NCBI GenBank assembly: GCA_036941025.1
Contig: JAYMNP010000001.1
Location: 2,502,501 to 2,566,500 of the forward strand
Length of the DNA: 64,000 bases
Origin: Lachnospiraceae bacterium JLR.KK002
GTDB taxonomy: Bacteria > Bacillota > Clostridia > Lachnospirales > Lachnospiraceae
Direction: 5' to 3'
Below, piece after piece: positions 17,040 through 26,075 of this stretch; position 1 is the first letter of the stretch; every line of letters begins with the position of its first letter. The notes below the pieces were generated by a model. That model did no database searches. It was not told the DNA's origin and saw only the letters and a list, made by a program, of their open reading frames with translations. A program made the translations under genes and the position numbers.

Positions 17040-17759
17040 ATGGCGACTTGGATAACACACCTAATGATTGCGGATGGCGTTCTTGAACGTATTCCGAACA
17101 TAGATAGACGTGGCTTCTGTGTTGGTAATATCGCACCGGATTGCAACGTAGAAAATGAAGATTGGACAGCCTTTACGCCGTCCAGAGAAGTAACACATTG
17201 GATGCAGAGTGAACGAAAGATAGCCTCGGACTGTGATGCTTTCTGCGATGAGTACATCTTGAAACGTAAAGACAAAATCAAATCTGCAGAAGAATATGCG
17301 TTTCTGCTCGGCTACTACTGTCATTTGATTACTGATGCAGCGTTTCAAGCTATGATCCGAGACGATGATCGGGTTAAAGCGACATGGATGCGCATTAAGG
17401 CAGACGAAGAATTGCGTGTTGCCGCTGTCGGTATGGATGAAACGTGGGATTCAGTAAAAAGACTCATTCCCAAGAAAGAGCATATGCGTGAGATCTACGA
17501 AATGGAGGCTGAGTATCTGAGCGATCATCCGAACTCCGGGTATCTCACAGAAATTCTTCCGTTAAAATCTTTCCCCGATTATATTGATTATCTCCCAAAA
17601 GGTAGTATCGTCCGTAAGATCGGCGTGATGGGTTATTTGCCCGAACTCGATAAATCAATAAATAAGTTTATTACTATGTCAAGAGACGAGTATGCAAACT
17701 TTGTAGAAGATACGATACAACTTGTAATTCAACAGTTTGTTGAGAAAAAATTGATGTGA
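17040..17759 (+). CDS. Zinc-dependent phospholipase C-like protein
   Basis: 239 residues. The opening MATWITHLMIADGVLERI, followed by FCVGNIAPDCNVENEDWTAF, a later THWM, and LGYYCHLITDAAF gives the spaced Trp, His and Asp residues of the prokaryotic zinc-dependent phospholipase C family (PF00882 type). Members of this cytosolic branch have unknown substrates. AAAGAGG lies just before the ATG, four bases after the GNAT gene; it closes the operon. No hairpin terminator follows. Assignment rests on the N-terminal pattern only. Confidence 0.6.
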   Translation: MATWITHLMIADGVLERIPNIDRRGFCVGNIAPDCNVENEDWTAFTPSREVTHWMQSERKIASDCDAFCDEYILKRKDKIKSAEEYAFLLGYYCHLITDAAFQAMIRDDDRVKATWMRIKADEELRVAAVGMDETWDSVKRLIPKKEHMREIYEMEAEYLSDHPNSGYLTEILPLKSFPDYIDYLPKGSIVRKIGVMGYLPELDKSINKFITMSRDEYANFVEDTIQLVIQQFVEKKLM

Positions 17760-17769
17760 GAATACATAA

Positions 17770-17979
<210 letters not shown>

Positions 17980-18021
17980 TCAAACTTCAACGCTTTAAAG
18001 CGATAATTCTTCCGCTGCCTG

Positions 18022-18324
18022 TTATTCCCCGTTATCATCACCCCAATTCCCATTATTAAAAAATCTATATCCCTGTGCGCTACGCCGAAAAATGTCCGTA
18101 AGCATTACAAGCAAATCCCGTCCATCTTTTCGGAAATGGGCGTTGACAGTGTATTCCGTGCCGCCGATTTTCTCGGTAATGCTCATCGGCTCTGGGATGC
18201 GGACAAGGGGCGTGACGTTCTGGACAGGCGGCAGAGGGGGATATATTTTGTCGGGATTTACCATAGGGACGTCCTTGTATTTCTCCATAATCGCCTGTAT
18301 TTCTTCCTCGGACAGTCTGCTCAT
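18022..18324 (-). CDS. TnpW-like transposon-encoded protein
   Basis: 100 residues. The middle, SITEKIGGTEYTVNAHFRKD, matches the core of TnpW, a small protein of Tn4451-like elements with unknown role. The N-terminal part (LSEEEIQAIMEKYKDVPM) is proline-rich after residue 25. The ATG overlaps the relaxase stop by four bases, so the two are translated together. AGGAGGG is present about ten bases ahead. Confidence 0.65.
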   Translation of the reverse strand: MSRLSEEEIQAIMEKYKDVPMVNPDKIYPPLPPVQNVTPLVRIPEPMSITEKIGGTEYTVNAHFRKDGRDLLVMLTDIFRRSAQGYRFFNNGNWGDDNGE

Positions 18325-19685
18325 CGCAATAATTCCTCCCTCCTGCGGTCTGTTTTAACTGGCTGTTTCTGTCGGTTTGACCGCTGATTTTCAATCGTAT
18401 CATGGATTTGGTCTAGGCAGTTGTCGATATGGGCAGAGCGTTTCTCAATCCCGTCTGCATATTTCAACCGTTTTCTAAGCTCCGTTATCCGCTCCGTCAC
18501 GCCCTGTTTTTCGGCTCGGAGTGTTTCTTTTTCGGCTGGTGTGGCACGGCGTACCTTATTCCGCAAGTGCTGGCGGTAGTCAATCAGTTTATTCATTTCG
18601 GTCTGGTTTTTCTCCCTGTCGGCGTGTAAGTCGGAGAGGGTGGAGATGTTATGCTTTGACATATACCGTACCTGTGCGGTAATCTCGTCCAGTTTCCGAA
18701 GCTCCTCTTTCATCAGCGGGCTTGCCGGCTTGTAGTCCGTGCCTTTGGGGAATATTCCCAACTGATAGCACCAGTAGTAATACAACGCTAAAATCCCCGT
18801 GGTTTTCTGATGCGGTTTCCATGCATTTTTATACTGTTCTGGCATATGCGGGGAGTAGGAAATCCTCGCTTTGTAGTTCCCATATCGGGAAGTCCCGCCT
18901 AAACATGACCGTATGAAATCGGGCGTCAACCGCCCGTCAAGCGTGTCTAACCTTGTGAAATGTTTATACTGTGGCAGCTTCATTTTCCAATGGCTGCCCG
19001 AAAAATCAATCTCATATCCTTTATCGGTAAGGTATTTCATCATGTGCTGTAAATCCCTGCTCCCGTTGATTGCTTCCCTTAAATCCTCCCGATAGACGTT
19101 GTACCGTGTCGGCTTTCCGCTTTTTTCGTCCAGATACAGCGGTCTTGCAGGGGCTTTCTTGGGGTTTTCAATCACCGATAAACTGTACTCTTGGCATAAG
19201 CGGTCGGACACCTCCCTTAGCCGTTTCTGTTCGGATTTTGAGTAATTATATTTGCTCCCATCCAGATAAGAAACGGAGTTAAAACAGAAATGATTATGGA
19301 GATGTCCTTTGTCAAGGTGGGTGGCAACGATTATCTGGTATTTATCGCCCCACATTTCCCTTGCCAGTTTTAATCCGATTTCGTGGCACTGTTCGGGCGT
19401 TACCTCGTCTGGCTTGAAGCTCTGGTAGCCGTGCCATGCGATATATCCGCCTGTCTTTTGGTACTGCTTCTTTGTCAAAATCATCTGCTGTAATGCGGTT
19501 TCTTTCAAACAGTTGATAGCGGAAACATACTCGCCCTCATTTGTTTTTGACGGATTTTTCACATAGGAGAACACGTCAAAGAAGTCCTGCATATCTTCAT
19601 TCGGCACGGTCTTTTCTGGATTTTCTATATAGTCAATCACGTCTTTTATGCTCCCTTTGACATGCCATAGGCTCGTTACCGCCAT
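18321..19685 (-). CDS. Relaxase/mobilization nuclease (MOBP, VirD2-like)
   Basis: 454 residues. The relaxase domain occupies the first 220 residues, opening MAVTSLWHVKGSIKDVIDYI. It has a possible active-site Tyr in the first 70 residues and the metal-binding histidines THLDKGHLHNHF (His 123, 128, 130, 132). It nicks an oriT in single-stranded form and leads transfer. The C-terminal part is helical and basic (RNKVRRATPAEKETLRAEKQ). It starts one base after MobC ends and overlaps tnpW by four bases, forming a mobC-rlx-tnpW operon. It is a different relaxase family from the one at 9371, so the island holds two transfer modules. Confidence 0.88.
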   Translation of the reverse strand: MAVTSLWHVKGSIKDVIDYIENPEKTVPNEDMQDFFDVFSYVKNPSKTNEGEYVSAINCLKETALQQMILTKKQYQKTGGYIAWHGYQSFKPDEVTPEQCHEIGLKLAREMWGDKYQIIVATHLDKGHLHNHFCFNSVSYLDGSKYNYSKSEQKRLREVSDRLCQEYSLSVIENPKKAPARPLYLDEKSGKPTRYNVYREDLREAINGSRDLQHMMKYLTDKGYEIDFSGSHWKMKLPQYKHFTRLDTLDGRLTPDFIRSCLGGTSRYGNYKARISYSPHMPEQYKNAWKPHQKTTGILALYYYWCYQLGIFPKGTDYKPASPLMKEELRKLDEITAQVRYMSKHNISTLSDLHADREKNQTEMNKLIDYRQHLRNKVRRATPAEKETLRAEKQGVTERITELRKRLKYADGIEKRSAHIDNCLDQIHDTIENQRSNRQKQPVKTDRRREELLR

Positions 19686-19686
19686 A

Positions 19687-20043
19687 TCAGACCGCCCCCT
19701 GTTCTGTCAATTCTTCTATGCTGAACCGTTGTGGGAGAGTTGTTTTCTGTTGCAGTTCTAAGATAAAATCCTCAATCTCCTTACAGATTTCAGTGGCGGT
19801 TGGATAGTATGGGACACACTTTTTGAAAGCGTCATGCACTTCATAGAGCTTGTTTAACAGTTCCCAAAACTCGGTTTTTGGCTGTGGCTGCGGGGCGTTT
19901 CCCTTGCATAACTGGCGCATAAATTCGGCAGCGGACAGACCGCAAGCGGCGGCGCACTGCTTTAATTTTTCATGTTCTCCCTCGTTCAATCGGACGGTAA
20001 TCGGGACATTCCGCACGCCCTTTTCTGATTTTTCTTTGCTCAT
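19687..20043 (-). CDS. MobC-like relaxosome protein
   Basis: 118 residues. The N-terminal half is a ribbon-helix-helix-type segment (NVPITVRLNEGEHEKLKQCA then GLSAAEFMRQLCKGN), as in MobC accessory proteins that open oriT for the relaxase. The C-terminal half has amphipathic helices. It is directly upstream of the MOBP relaxase. The hairpin-rich region before it is the likely binding site. Confidence 0.8.
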   Translation of the reverse strand: MSKEKSEKGVRNVPITVRLNEGEHEKLKQCAAACGLSAAEFMRQLCKGNAPQPQPKTEFWELLNKLYEVHDAFKKCVPYYPTATEICKEIEDFILELQQKTTLPQRFSIEELTEQGAV

Positions 20044-20676
20044 TTTCCTTAATCCTCCAGTCTTAAATTCCTTTCTTCGGGGTATTCAGGGGCTGTCCCC
20101 TGAGTTAGTCCATGCCTGCAAGCGGCATGGATTGGGATTGTGGCTGACACAATCCGATGCTCGCTATCTCTGTGGACAATGCCACAGAGCATTTTTCCTG
20201 TGCAGCGGTATTCTTAACGCCTGTCTTACCCTCCGAAAAGAAAACCCTATGTCCCTGCACCTCCGTTCTGGATTTGATTTCTCTTGACTTTTGGATAAAT
20301 GAAAAAGCCGCCACACCGCACCACGAATGACAGGAGTGTTTTCTCCTGCTCGGATTCGCAATGCTATGTAACGGCTTTGAAATTCAAAACCATGCTGCCA
20401 TACACCAGCCGAAAAGGGCAGCATAAATTCGGCAGCGGTCAGCCTTGTCCATTGGCTGACATTCCGTTCTTCCATCTATGTGCTATTTCATTTTCAATCT
20501 TCCAATTCCCTCACGGGTATTTCAGAATATCATAGCGGCTGTACCCATGTCAAGATTTTGGGCAAACTTTTTAGTATTCCCTGTGGACAGGAATTTTATA
20601 CATCAATTTTATAATTTGGCGGGGGAATTTTATCCCCCACCCAATAGCCCGTCAAAAAGCTGTCTTTATTAGCTGG
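20044..20676. other. Gene-free region with hairpins, candidate oriT of the MOBP module
   Basis: About 630 bases without a supported gene. Nearest mobC are three dyads: CAGGGG-ctgt-CCCCTG (about 20087-20102), CCATGC..GCATGG (about 20109-20128) and GATTGTG..CACAATC (about 20134-20153). They are followed by a perfect CTCTGTGG-acaatg-CCACAGAG (20168-20189) that shares TGGACAATGCCACAG with 9141-9155. The rest (20200-20676) has no clear structure; small frames there lack ribosome sites. The position ahead of mobC-rlx fits an origin of transfer. Confidence 0.55.
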
Positions 20677-21102
20677 TTATAAAATCTTCCGCAACTTTTT
20701 CCGCAGATGGTCTAATCGTGCATAAATAGCCCCTGTTGTCAATCCAACAAGCGGTGCAATTTCCTTTGTGGAATAGCCCTGCATTTTCAGCAGGATGATT
20801 TGCAGGGTACGCCTGTCCACCGTAAGCAATGCCCGATACAGAGTTTCGTCCTCAATCTCATCCAGTAAATCAGCAACGGTCTTTACCTCGGCATTCCGCT
20901 CCCTGTCTGCCATTCCCTCAAGGTATTCGCCAAAGTCGCTTGTCCAATGGTAAAACCGCCTGTTGGAATTGAAGTCTGCCCTGTCGTCTGTGCGGATTTG
21001 TTCAATGGTGGTTTCATCAACTCCATGCTCCCGTAATATTTTTTCCTCGGCTTCTTTCCAGATAAGCCATTTCCTGTTCTCCCGTCCGTTGTTGTATGCC
21101 AT
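20677..21102 (-). CDS. Sigma-70-like/HTH regulator of a mobile element
   Basis: 141 residues from MAYNNGRENRKWLIWK, with TTGGAGG seven bases ahead; a longer frame upstream has no such site. The C-terminal 60 residues are a region-4-type helix-turn-helix: VDRRTLQIILLKMQGYSTKE, then LVGLTTGAIYARLDHLRKKL. The N-terminal EEKILREHGVDETTIEQIRT is typical of short sigma-like proteins on Clostridial conjugative elements. It may redirect RNA polymerase to element promoters or act as a plain DNA-binding regulator. No region 2 is seen, so full sigma activity is uncertain. Confidence 0.7.
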   Translation of the reverse strand: MAYNNGRENRKWLIWKEAEEKILREHGVDETTIEQIRTDDRADFNSNRRFYHWTSDFGEYLEGMADRERNAEVKTVADLLDEIEDETLYRALLTVDRRTLQIILLKMQGYSTKEIAPLVGLTTGAIYARLDHLRKKLRKIL

Positions 21103-21552
21103 TCTTTTTTCCTCCAATCTGAAATTTTTGAAAATGCTAAAAACCAGATTGGATAGGAGGCGAACGGCAGCCAACAGCAGAAACAGCCCTGCGGCACATT
21201 CCGATAAAAAACGACAAAAGAAAAACCGCAAAGGCTCGGTGACCTCTACGGTTATAGGAGATACATATTCTGTTAAGTGGAGATTATACTTCTGGTTGCA
21301 TGGCAAGAAGTAGCGTTGCATGGGCAGGGATTTTTTTAACTGGCTTCCTGCTATTCCCCGATATGCTATGTACGGATAAATTCTGTGTTGCATGAGCAGA
21401 TAGATTACTGCCCGAAAAAAGAACATAAAAACCTGCTAACAAAAGTCAAGACTTTTTAGCAGGTTTTTAAATATATTTTTCGTATGAATTTTTCCTACGA
21501 CAATTAGACCGGTGGAAAATCCGGTCTGCCGTATCCGCTGTTTTAGTTCTTT
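21103..21552. other. Intergenic region with one hairpin
   Basis: About 450 bases between the sigma-like gene and the IS110 transposase stop. It includes the terminator at 21427-21468 and, to its right, sequence that may be the right end of the IS110 element. Frames in it have no ribosome site. Nothing else is recognisable. Confidence 0.5.
21427..21468 (+). terminator. Hairpin with T tract
   Basis: 13-bp perfect stem AAAAACCTGCTAA (21427-21439) with TTAGCAGGTTTTT (21456-21468), 16-base loop. Symmetric A and T ends allow it to work in both directions. No gene is evident on the plus strand to its left, so it may be left over from a lost gene or mark the IS110 boundary. Confidence 0.65.
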
Positions 21553-22755
21553 TTACTTCTGGTATACTTCCATCACACGTGCATAATAAATCCTAAGGAA
21601 TTTATTTAATCCCGCTATTTTTGCTGCACGTTTTGACTTTCCTTCTTTTTCTTTCTTCAAAATAAATCTATACACTGCTGCGTCTGCTGGCTCTTTATGG
21701 GTTTTCAGACATCTCATCACTTCATATCCAATCTTTCGCAGGCTGGAAGAACCTCTCTTGGATATTTTCCTCTCTGTCCCCATAAACTGCCCTGACTGAT
21801 AGGGCGGCGCGTCGATTCCTGCGTGGGCTATCAGGGCTTTTCCGCTATGGAATCTTCTCACATCCCCAATCTCTGCAATCAATTTAGGCGCAAGGACATT
21901 TCCAACACCTCCCATTGCCCTGACAACCGGATATTCCGGCAGACTCTTGGCTAATGCCTGCATCTGTGTTAGAATGGTCATCAGAGTGTTATCGACTTCT
22001 CGTAACACCCGTACTGCCTCCTGTACCAGCATTTTGGTCGATGGGGTATCGGAGGGTACTGTGGGGATGCCTTCTTTTGCCAGTGCATAGATCTTGACGG
22101 CTTTATCCTGGCTCTGATGGTATCCCTTCTCTTTTGCCCATTTCAGATAGCTCTCTATAAACTGTTCCTCCGGTTTCTTCGTGATATTGTCATAATGCCA
22201 GTATTCTTCCGCAAAATCCCCCAGCTTATCTTTCCCATTTGTTTCATTCCAGCCTTTCAGCAGCGTTTTGATCCCAGGCATCGTATAGTCCAGAAGATGA
22301 GTCAGTTCCAACACGCTCTCCACACGCATCCGCATATAGTGACGGTACTGCCTTCCCAAAAGCTTCAGCTCCGCATAGACGCTTTCTTCTGCCTCATAGT
22401 CCTTCAGCCTGTACCAATGGTCAATCCCATAGTTAGAGATTGTAATGGCATCCTGCTTATCCGTTTTCACACGTCTTAACCCCTGACAGCGGTATTCCTT
22501 CATCTCAAATGGATTAATCACTGCCACAAACAGCCCTTTTTCTTTCAGATAGCTTAATACAGGCAGATGGTAGATCCCAGTAGCTTCCATGACCACACGG
22601 ATGTCATCATTCAGACGCAGCAGCATGGAAGTCAGTTCGGACAGTTCTTTCTCCACATGACAGACTTCAAAAGGCCTGCTCACAACCTCACCATAAGGCT
22701 TTAAGATACATACGGTACTTTTTTCTTTTGACACATCAATTCCTACACTTATCAT
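21553..22755 (-). CDS. IS110-family transposase (DEDD recombinase)
   Basis: 400 residues. The N-terminal RuvC-like DEDD domain shows ISVGIDVSKEKSTVCI, VVMEATGIYH and RVKTDKQDA. The C-terminal Tnp domain shows VRAMGGVGNVLAPKLIAEIG and KALIAHAGIDAPPYQSGQ with its conserved Ser. IS110 enzymes move DNA without terminal inverted repeats, guided in studied members by a bridge RNA coded beside the gene. The start is ATG at 22755 with GGAGGTTACAG ahead; the longer frame adds 17 non-conserved residues. Complete and apparently intact. Confidence 0.93.
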   Translation of the reverse strand: MISVGIDVSKEKSTVCILKPYGEVVSRPFEVCHVEKELSELTSMLLRLNDDIRVVMEATGIYHLPVLSYLKEKGLFVAVINPFEMKEYRCQGLRRVKTDKQDAITISNYGIDHWYRLKDYEAEESVYAELKLLGRQYRHYMRMRVESVLELTHLLDYTMPGIKTLLKGWNETNGKDKLGDFAEEYWHYDNITKKPEEQFIESYLKWAKEKGYHQSQDKAVKIYALAKEGIPTVPSDTPSTKMLVQEAVRVLREVDNTLMTILTQMQALAKSLPEYPVVRAMGGVGNVLAPKLIAEIGDVRRFHSGKALIAHAGIDAPPYQSGQFMGTERKISKRGSSSLRKIGYEVMRCLKTHKEPADAAVYRFILKKEKEGKSKRAAKIAGLNKFLRIYYARVMEVYQK

Positions 22756-22980
22756 CTGTAACCTCCAAAATAAATCTGTAATTGTCCCATCCACACTTAT
22801 TACCACTCATTTTAGTTCGTTACACGAAAGCACCTTACGGGTTTCAACCTGCTTAAACGACTGCTTATAATAAGGGATGGTTGACGGTTTTTATGACGGA
22901 TGTGGTTAATCCAAAAATCGCTTCGCCAGACCAATTACTCCCTTATCATAAAAAAATAAGTGCAGAAGGTAAAGCACTAT
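22756..22980 (-). ncRNA. Candidate bridge-RNA region of the IS110 element
   Basis: About 225 bases upstream of the transposase ATG with no coding frame. In IS110-group elements the guide (bridge) RNA is encoded in this position and strand. Local pairing is possible, for example between the CCCTTAT near 22950 and the ATAAGGG near 22870. I infer the RNA from family knowledge; the guide loops and exact ends cannot be fixed here because the insertion boundaries are unknown. Confidence 0.4.
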
Positions 22981-23111
22981 TGATATGCCTTATCTCTTAC
23001 ACTTATATGGTACTAAAAATCCCTCCAAACTCTAAAACAGGTCTGGAGAGTGTCTGTTAAGTCTTTTGGGCATAGCAAAATCGCCCACCATACACCGTTT
23101 TTTTATATGGT

Positions 23112-23162
23112 GGGCGTTTGCCTTAAAACCTTATGAAATGAAACAGAGCCAACAAACTGTGA
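23112..23162. repeat. 51-bp imperfect direct repeat, left copy
   Basis: GGGCGTTTGCCTTAAAACCT... ending in AACTGTGA is repeated at 27610-27660 with about eight differences. The two copies bracket the KTR/ABC/TetR module (23178-27570), which may have arrived as one unit or been duplicated at its edges. Confidence 0.6.
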
Positions 23163-23177
23163 TTTTATTTCACAAGT

Positions 23178-23384
23178 TCATCGGCTCTGCGTCTGTGCGT
23201 CTGGCTCTGTGATGACTGAAACATTTTGTTTTTCTACATTGATTAGCGTTTCCCGTCTGCATTTTGGGCAAAATAATGGAAACATCTTAAACTCTGTGTC
23301 TGGTCGTATTTTTATCCGTGTCTTGCTATTGCAGACAGGGCATAACAACCATTCCATCCTTTTGCGCTCGCTGTTATTTGTCAT
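23178..23384 (-). CDS. Cysteine-rich KTR domain protein
   Basis: 68 residues from MTNNSERKR. The core is LLCPVCNSKTRIKIRPDTEF, then FPLFCPKCRRETLINV with two CxxC pairs for zinc and the Lys-Thr-Arg after the first. The tail is VITEPDAQTQSR. KTR proteins are common passengers on Clostridial conjugative elements; function is unknown. The start could instead be MEWLL ten codons later. The last gene of the operon that begins with TetR, it overlaps the previous frame by 11 bases. Confidence 0.8.
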   Translation of the reverse strand: MTNNSERKRMEWLLCPVCNSKTRIKIRPDTEFKMFPLFCPKCRRETLINVEKQNVSVITEPDAQTQSR

Positions 23385-23619
23385 TTGGTTTATGGCTGCC
23401 TTCCTTTCGCAGTATAATACTGCTGACAATTCCCAAGCCACCTAATGCTGCGCACCATTTTGAAGAAAAAACCGCCCCTGCCGCAATTAAGCCAGCCCCT
23501 GCAATTAAGTTGCATACTGCGGCAGATTTTACCGCTTTTTTGCCAGGGTTTGGGAGCCTAACCGAAATGCCCAACGCTTCATTTAATTTCCCACAAGCTT
23601 GATTTACTTCTTTAATCAT
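23374..23619 (-). CDS. Small membrane protein
   Basis: 81 residues from MIKEVNQACG with TTAGGAGGACAG upstream. A hydrophobic pair of short helices (VCNLIAGAGLIAAGAVF and CAALGGLGIVSSIIL) is followed by a charged tail. No family recognised. Its place behind an ABC permease suggests an accessory or immunity role; that is inference. Confidence 0.5.
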   Translation of the reverse strand: MIKEVNQACGKLNEALGISVRLPNPGKKAVKSAAVCNLIAGAGLIAAGAVFSSKWCAALGGLGIVSSIILRKEGSHKPNDK

Positions 23620-23630
23620 TCTCTGTCCTC

Positions 23631-23849
23631 CTAAAATATCAGCTGTATGCCATGATTTACAATGAGCAATGCCCCTACGCATATCACAATCCATGCGAGT
23701 GTGGATTTTTTCCCTTTTCTTTTGTTCAGTAACAAAAATACTGCTCCTGCCACAACCAGACAGATACCAACAATCAATGATACGATTGATATCATCTGCA
23801 TGGCTTCTGCGTTAGGAACAGGTATAAAATCCGGAATTGGAAAATCCAT
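23631..23849 (-). CDS. Small membrane protein, two helices
   Basis: 72 residues with AAAGGGGG nine bases upstream of the ATG. Helix 1 is MISIVSLIVGICLVVAGAVF, a Lys/Arg-rich loop follows (LNKRKGKKS), and helix 2 is LAWIVICVGALLIVNHG. It sits between the ABC permease and another small membrane gene. Function not recognised. Confidence 0.5.
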   Translation of the reverse strand: MDFPIPDFIPVPNAEAMQMISIVSLIVGICLVVAGAVFLLLNKRKGKKSTLAWIVICVGALLIVNHGIQLIF

Positions 23850-23867
23850 ACTTTCGCCCCCTTTCTT

Positions 23868-24563
23868 TTAATTGTTCAAATCAGATGCAACCATCCTGTG
23901 AAGTGCCATTGCTGAAAAAGCAATCCCAATAATGCCCAAAATTGTTGCGGCAACAGGCATTGACAGCAGCCCTGCATGGCAGCCCTGTGAATTGGATGCA
24001 ATGACAACAATGACTATGGATGAAACAACCGTTGCAATCGTTGATTTCTTTATCATCCCAACATATAATGGGAAAAGCCCTAACATAATAGCTGAAATGG
24101 CTGTGACAGCCTGCACCCATATATCCCCCAAGCTGAATGTGACAAACACAAAATATTTGCTTGCAAGAAGAATACAGGCATATTGGAAGATATATGACAC
24201 CGTGTGGAACAGGAGCATAATGCCGCAGACCAATAGGAGCTTTGCCAACATCAGCTTTGTTCGGTTTACTGGATAAGTATAAAGCAGGCTTATAGTCCTG
24301 TTCCTATATTCCTCAATTATAAATACGCAAAGAAAAACCGCTTCCCATACAATCAATGTTGCCCTTACAAGCATCAGTGCCAATGAAACAGTATCTAACT
24401 GGGCTGGGGGCAAGCCATTGAATGCAGGCATATTTCCGTTTTGGGTTAAAAGGCTGGACGTGAATGCACTCAGTAAAAAAATGATAATGTTAGCCGCAGC
24501 CAGCCCAAACATATGCGGCTTTAAAAGCACTTTCCTAATTTCCAGAGAAATAAGGTTCTTCAC
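23868..24563 (-). CDS. ABC-2 type permease (BcrB/lantibiotic-immunity-like)
   Basis: 231 residues from a GTG with GGAGGAGG ahead. The frame opens MKNLISLEIRKVLLKPHMFG and has six hydrophobic segments, among them LVCGIMLLFHTVSYIFQYAC and TAISAIMLGLFPLYVGMI, the layout of small permeases that pair with BcrA-type ATPases to export peptides or bacitracin-like compounds. The RNRTISLLYTYPVNRTKLM loop is typical. It overlaps the end of the ATPase gene by 29 bases. Because that ATPase is split by an IS, the exporter is probably not functional now. Confidence 0.75.
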   Translation of the reverse strand: MKNLISLEIRKVLLKPHMFGLAAANIIIFLLSAFTSSLLTQNGNMPAFNGLPPAQLDTVSLALMLVRATLIVWEAVFLCVFIIEEYRNRTISLLYTYPVNRTKLMLAKLLLVCGIMLLFHTVSYIFQYACILLASKYFVFVTFSLGDIWVQAVTAISAIMLGLFPLYVGMIKKSTIATVVSSIVIVVIASNSQGCHAGLLSMPVAATILGIIGIAFSAMALHRMVASDLNN

Positions 24564-24831
24564 CTTTTCCACCTCCTCCCAGCAAATCCAGATAATAATC
24601 TTCAAGCCCTATCCCCTTTTTGCATATTTCATCCATAGAAATTTCCCCAAGCATAGCACCGTGGTCAATCATGCCAATGGTATCTGCGATTTTAGATAGT
24701 TCGTCAAGGATATGGCTTGATATCAAAATGCTTGTGCCATGCTCTTTATTGATTTGATGTGGTATAAAAAAAGTTGACAGCCCATTCTCAAGGATTTGAG
24801 ATATAATCAAGAGGATAAGGAGTGAACAAAA

Positions 24832-25170
24832 ATGGCAGAAAACAGGCAATACGACCATGAATACAAAGTACAGGCAGTGAAACTGGCAAAGGAAATCGGA
24901 CAAGCAAAGGCCGCTAAAGAACTGGGGGTTCCAAAGAATACCATGTATGGCTGGGTACGGGCCAACCGCCCTGGCAGCCTCGACCTTGGGGCAGGTTCAC
25001 AAACTCCGCAAAGCGCCATGACCCTTAACCAGGAACTTCTTCAGCTCCGCCAGCTGGTTAAGGAACAGGAAAAAGAAATCCGCCGTTTGAAGAAGGAAAA
25101 TGACTTTCTGGAGGAAGCCAGCGCTTTTTTCGCCGCGAGCCGTCTGAGGTCAGCAAAAACGAAAGAATGA
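24832..25170 (+). CDS. IS3-family transposase OrfA, copy 3
   Basis: 112 residues, identical to the product of 8187-8525: helix-turn-helix (AVKLAKEIGQAKAAKELGVP) then zipper-like helix (LRQLVKEQEKEIRRLKKEN). AAGGAG precedes the ATG. The stop overlaps the orfB start (ATGA). Confidence 0.94.
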   Translation: MAENRQYDHEYKVQAVKLAKEIGQAKAAKELGVPKNTMYGWVRANRPGSLDLGAGSQTPQSAMTLNQELLQLRQLVKEQEKEIRRLKKENDFLEEASAFFAASRLRSAKTKE

Positions 25171-26075
25171 AGTTCATTGCTCTTAAAACCAAAGACGGCA
25201 AATTAAAAGGGGATATCTTCTTTTACTGTAGAACCCTTCATGTCAGCAGGCAGGGATTCTACCAGTACCTTGCAAATAAAGACCGCCCATGGAAGTATCA
25301 GCCCCTGGCAGACGCCATGATGGAAATCCTTGAGGAAGATGATTGTAATGACACCTACGGCCGGATCCGTATGTATCAGGCATTAATGTTAAAACAGCCT
25401 GAAAATGTGGATATTCCCAGCGAACGTACTGTTTACCGTGTCATGGAGGATATCGGCATCAGCCACCATCCCAGGCGCAAACCAAACGGAATCACGAAAG
25501 CGGATCGGCAAGCCCGGAAATCAGAAGATCTGTTAAAACGTGATTTTAAGTCAGAGAAGCCGCTGGTCAAGTGTGTAACAGACATAACAGAGATCAAAGC
25601 CAGCGATGGAAAGCTGTATGTTTCGGCTGTTTTTGACTGCTTCGATTCCAGCGTGGTTGGACTGGCGATGGATACTAATATGAAAGCTCCATTATGTGCG
25701 CGGACACTGGAAAACGCGGCGAAGACATATCCGGACATCCATGGGGCAATTATCCACAGTGACAGGGGAAGCCAGTACACGAGCCAGCTTTACCGGGATG
25801 TAATCCGGAAGTATGGCATACGGCAGAGCATGAACAGTGCAGGCGGCAGATGCCATGATAACGCCCGCTGCGAGAGCATGTGGGCCAGAATGAAATCTGA
25901 ACTACTCTATGACCGTTACGATACAGAGAAGATGAGCACGGATGAACTGAAAACCCTGATCTGGAGATATTTCATCAGCTATTGGAATAACCGGAGGATC
26001 TGTTCCTCTAATGGAGGCCTTCCTCCCATGATAAAACGGCAGCGATACTATGATTCCCTGAAAGAAGCAGCATAG
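25167..26075 (+). CDS. IS3-family transposase OrfB, copy 3
   Basis: 302 residues, identical to the product of 7282-8190, with DDE motifs CVTDITEI, HSDRGSQYTS and ARCESMWARMKSE. Catalyses IS excision and insertion. The element is intact with both ends and a target duplication, so it is probably active. Confidence 0.95.
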   Translation: MKFIALKTKDGKLKGDIFFYCRTLHVSRQGFYQYLANKDRPWKYQPLADAMMEILEEDDCNDTYGRIRMYQALMLKQPENVDIPSERTVYRVMEDIGISHHPRRKPNGITKADRQARKSEDLLKRDFKSEKPLVKCVTDITEIKASDGKLYVSAVFDCFDSSVVGLAMDTNMKAPLCARTLENAAKTYPDIHGAIIHSDRGSQYTSQLYRDVIRKYGIRQSMNSAGGRCHDNARCESMWARMKSELLYDRYDTEKMSTDELKTLIWRYFISYWNNRRICSSNGGLPPMIKRQRYYDSLKEAA

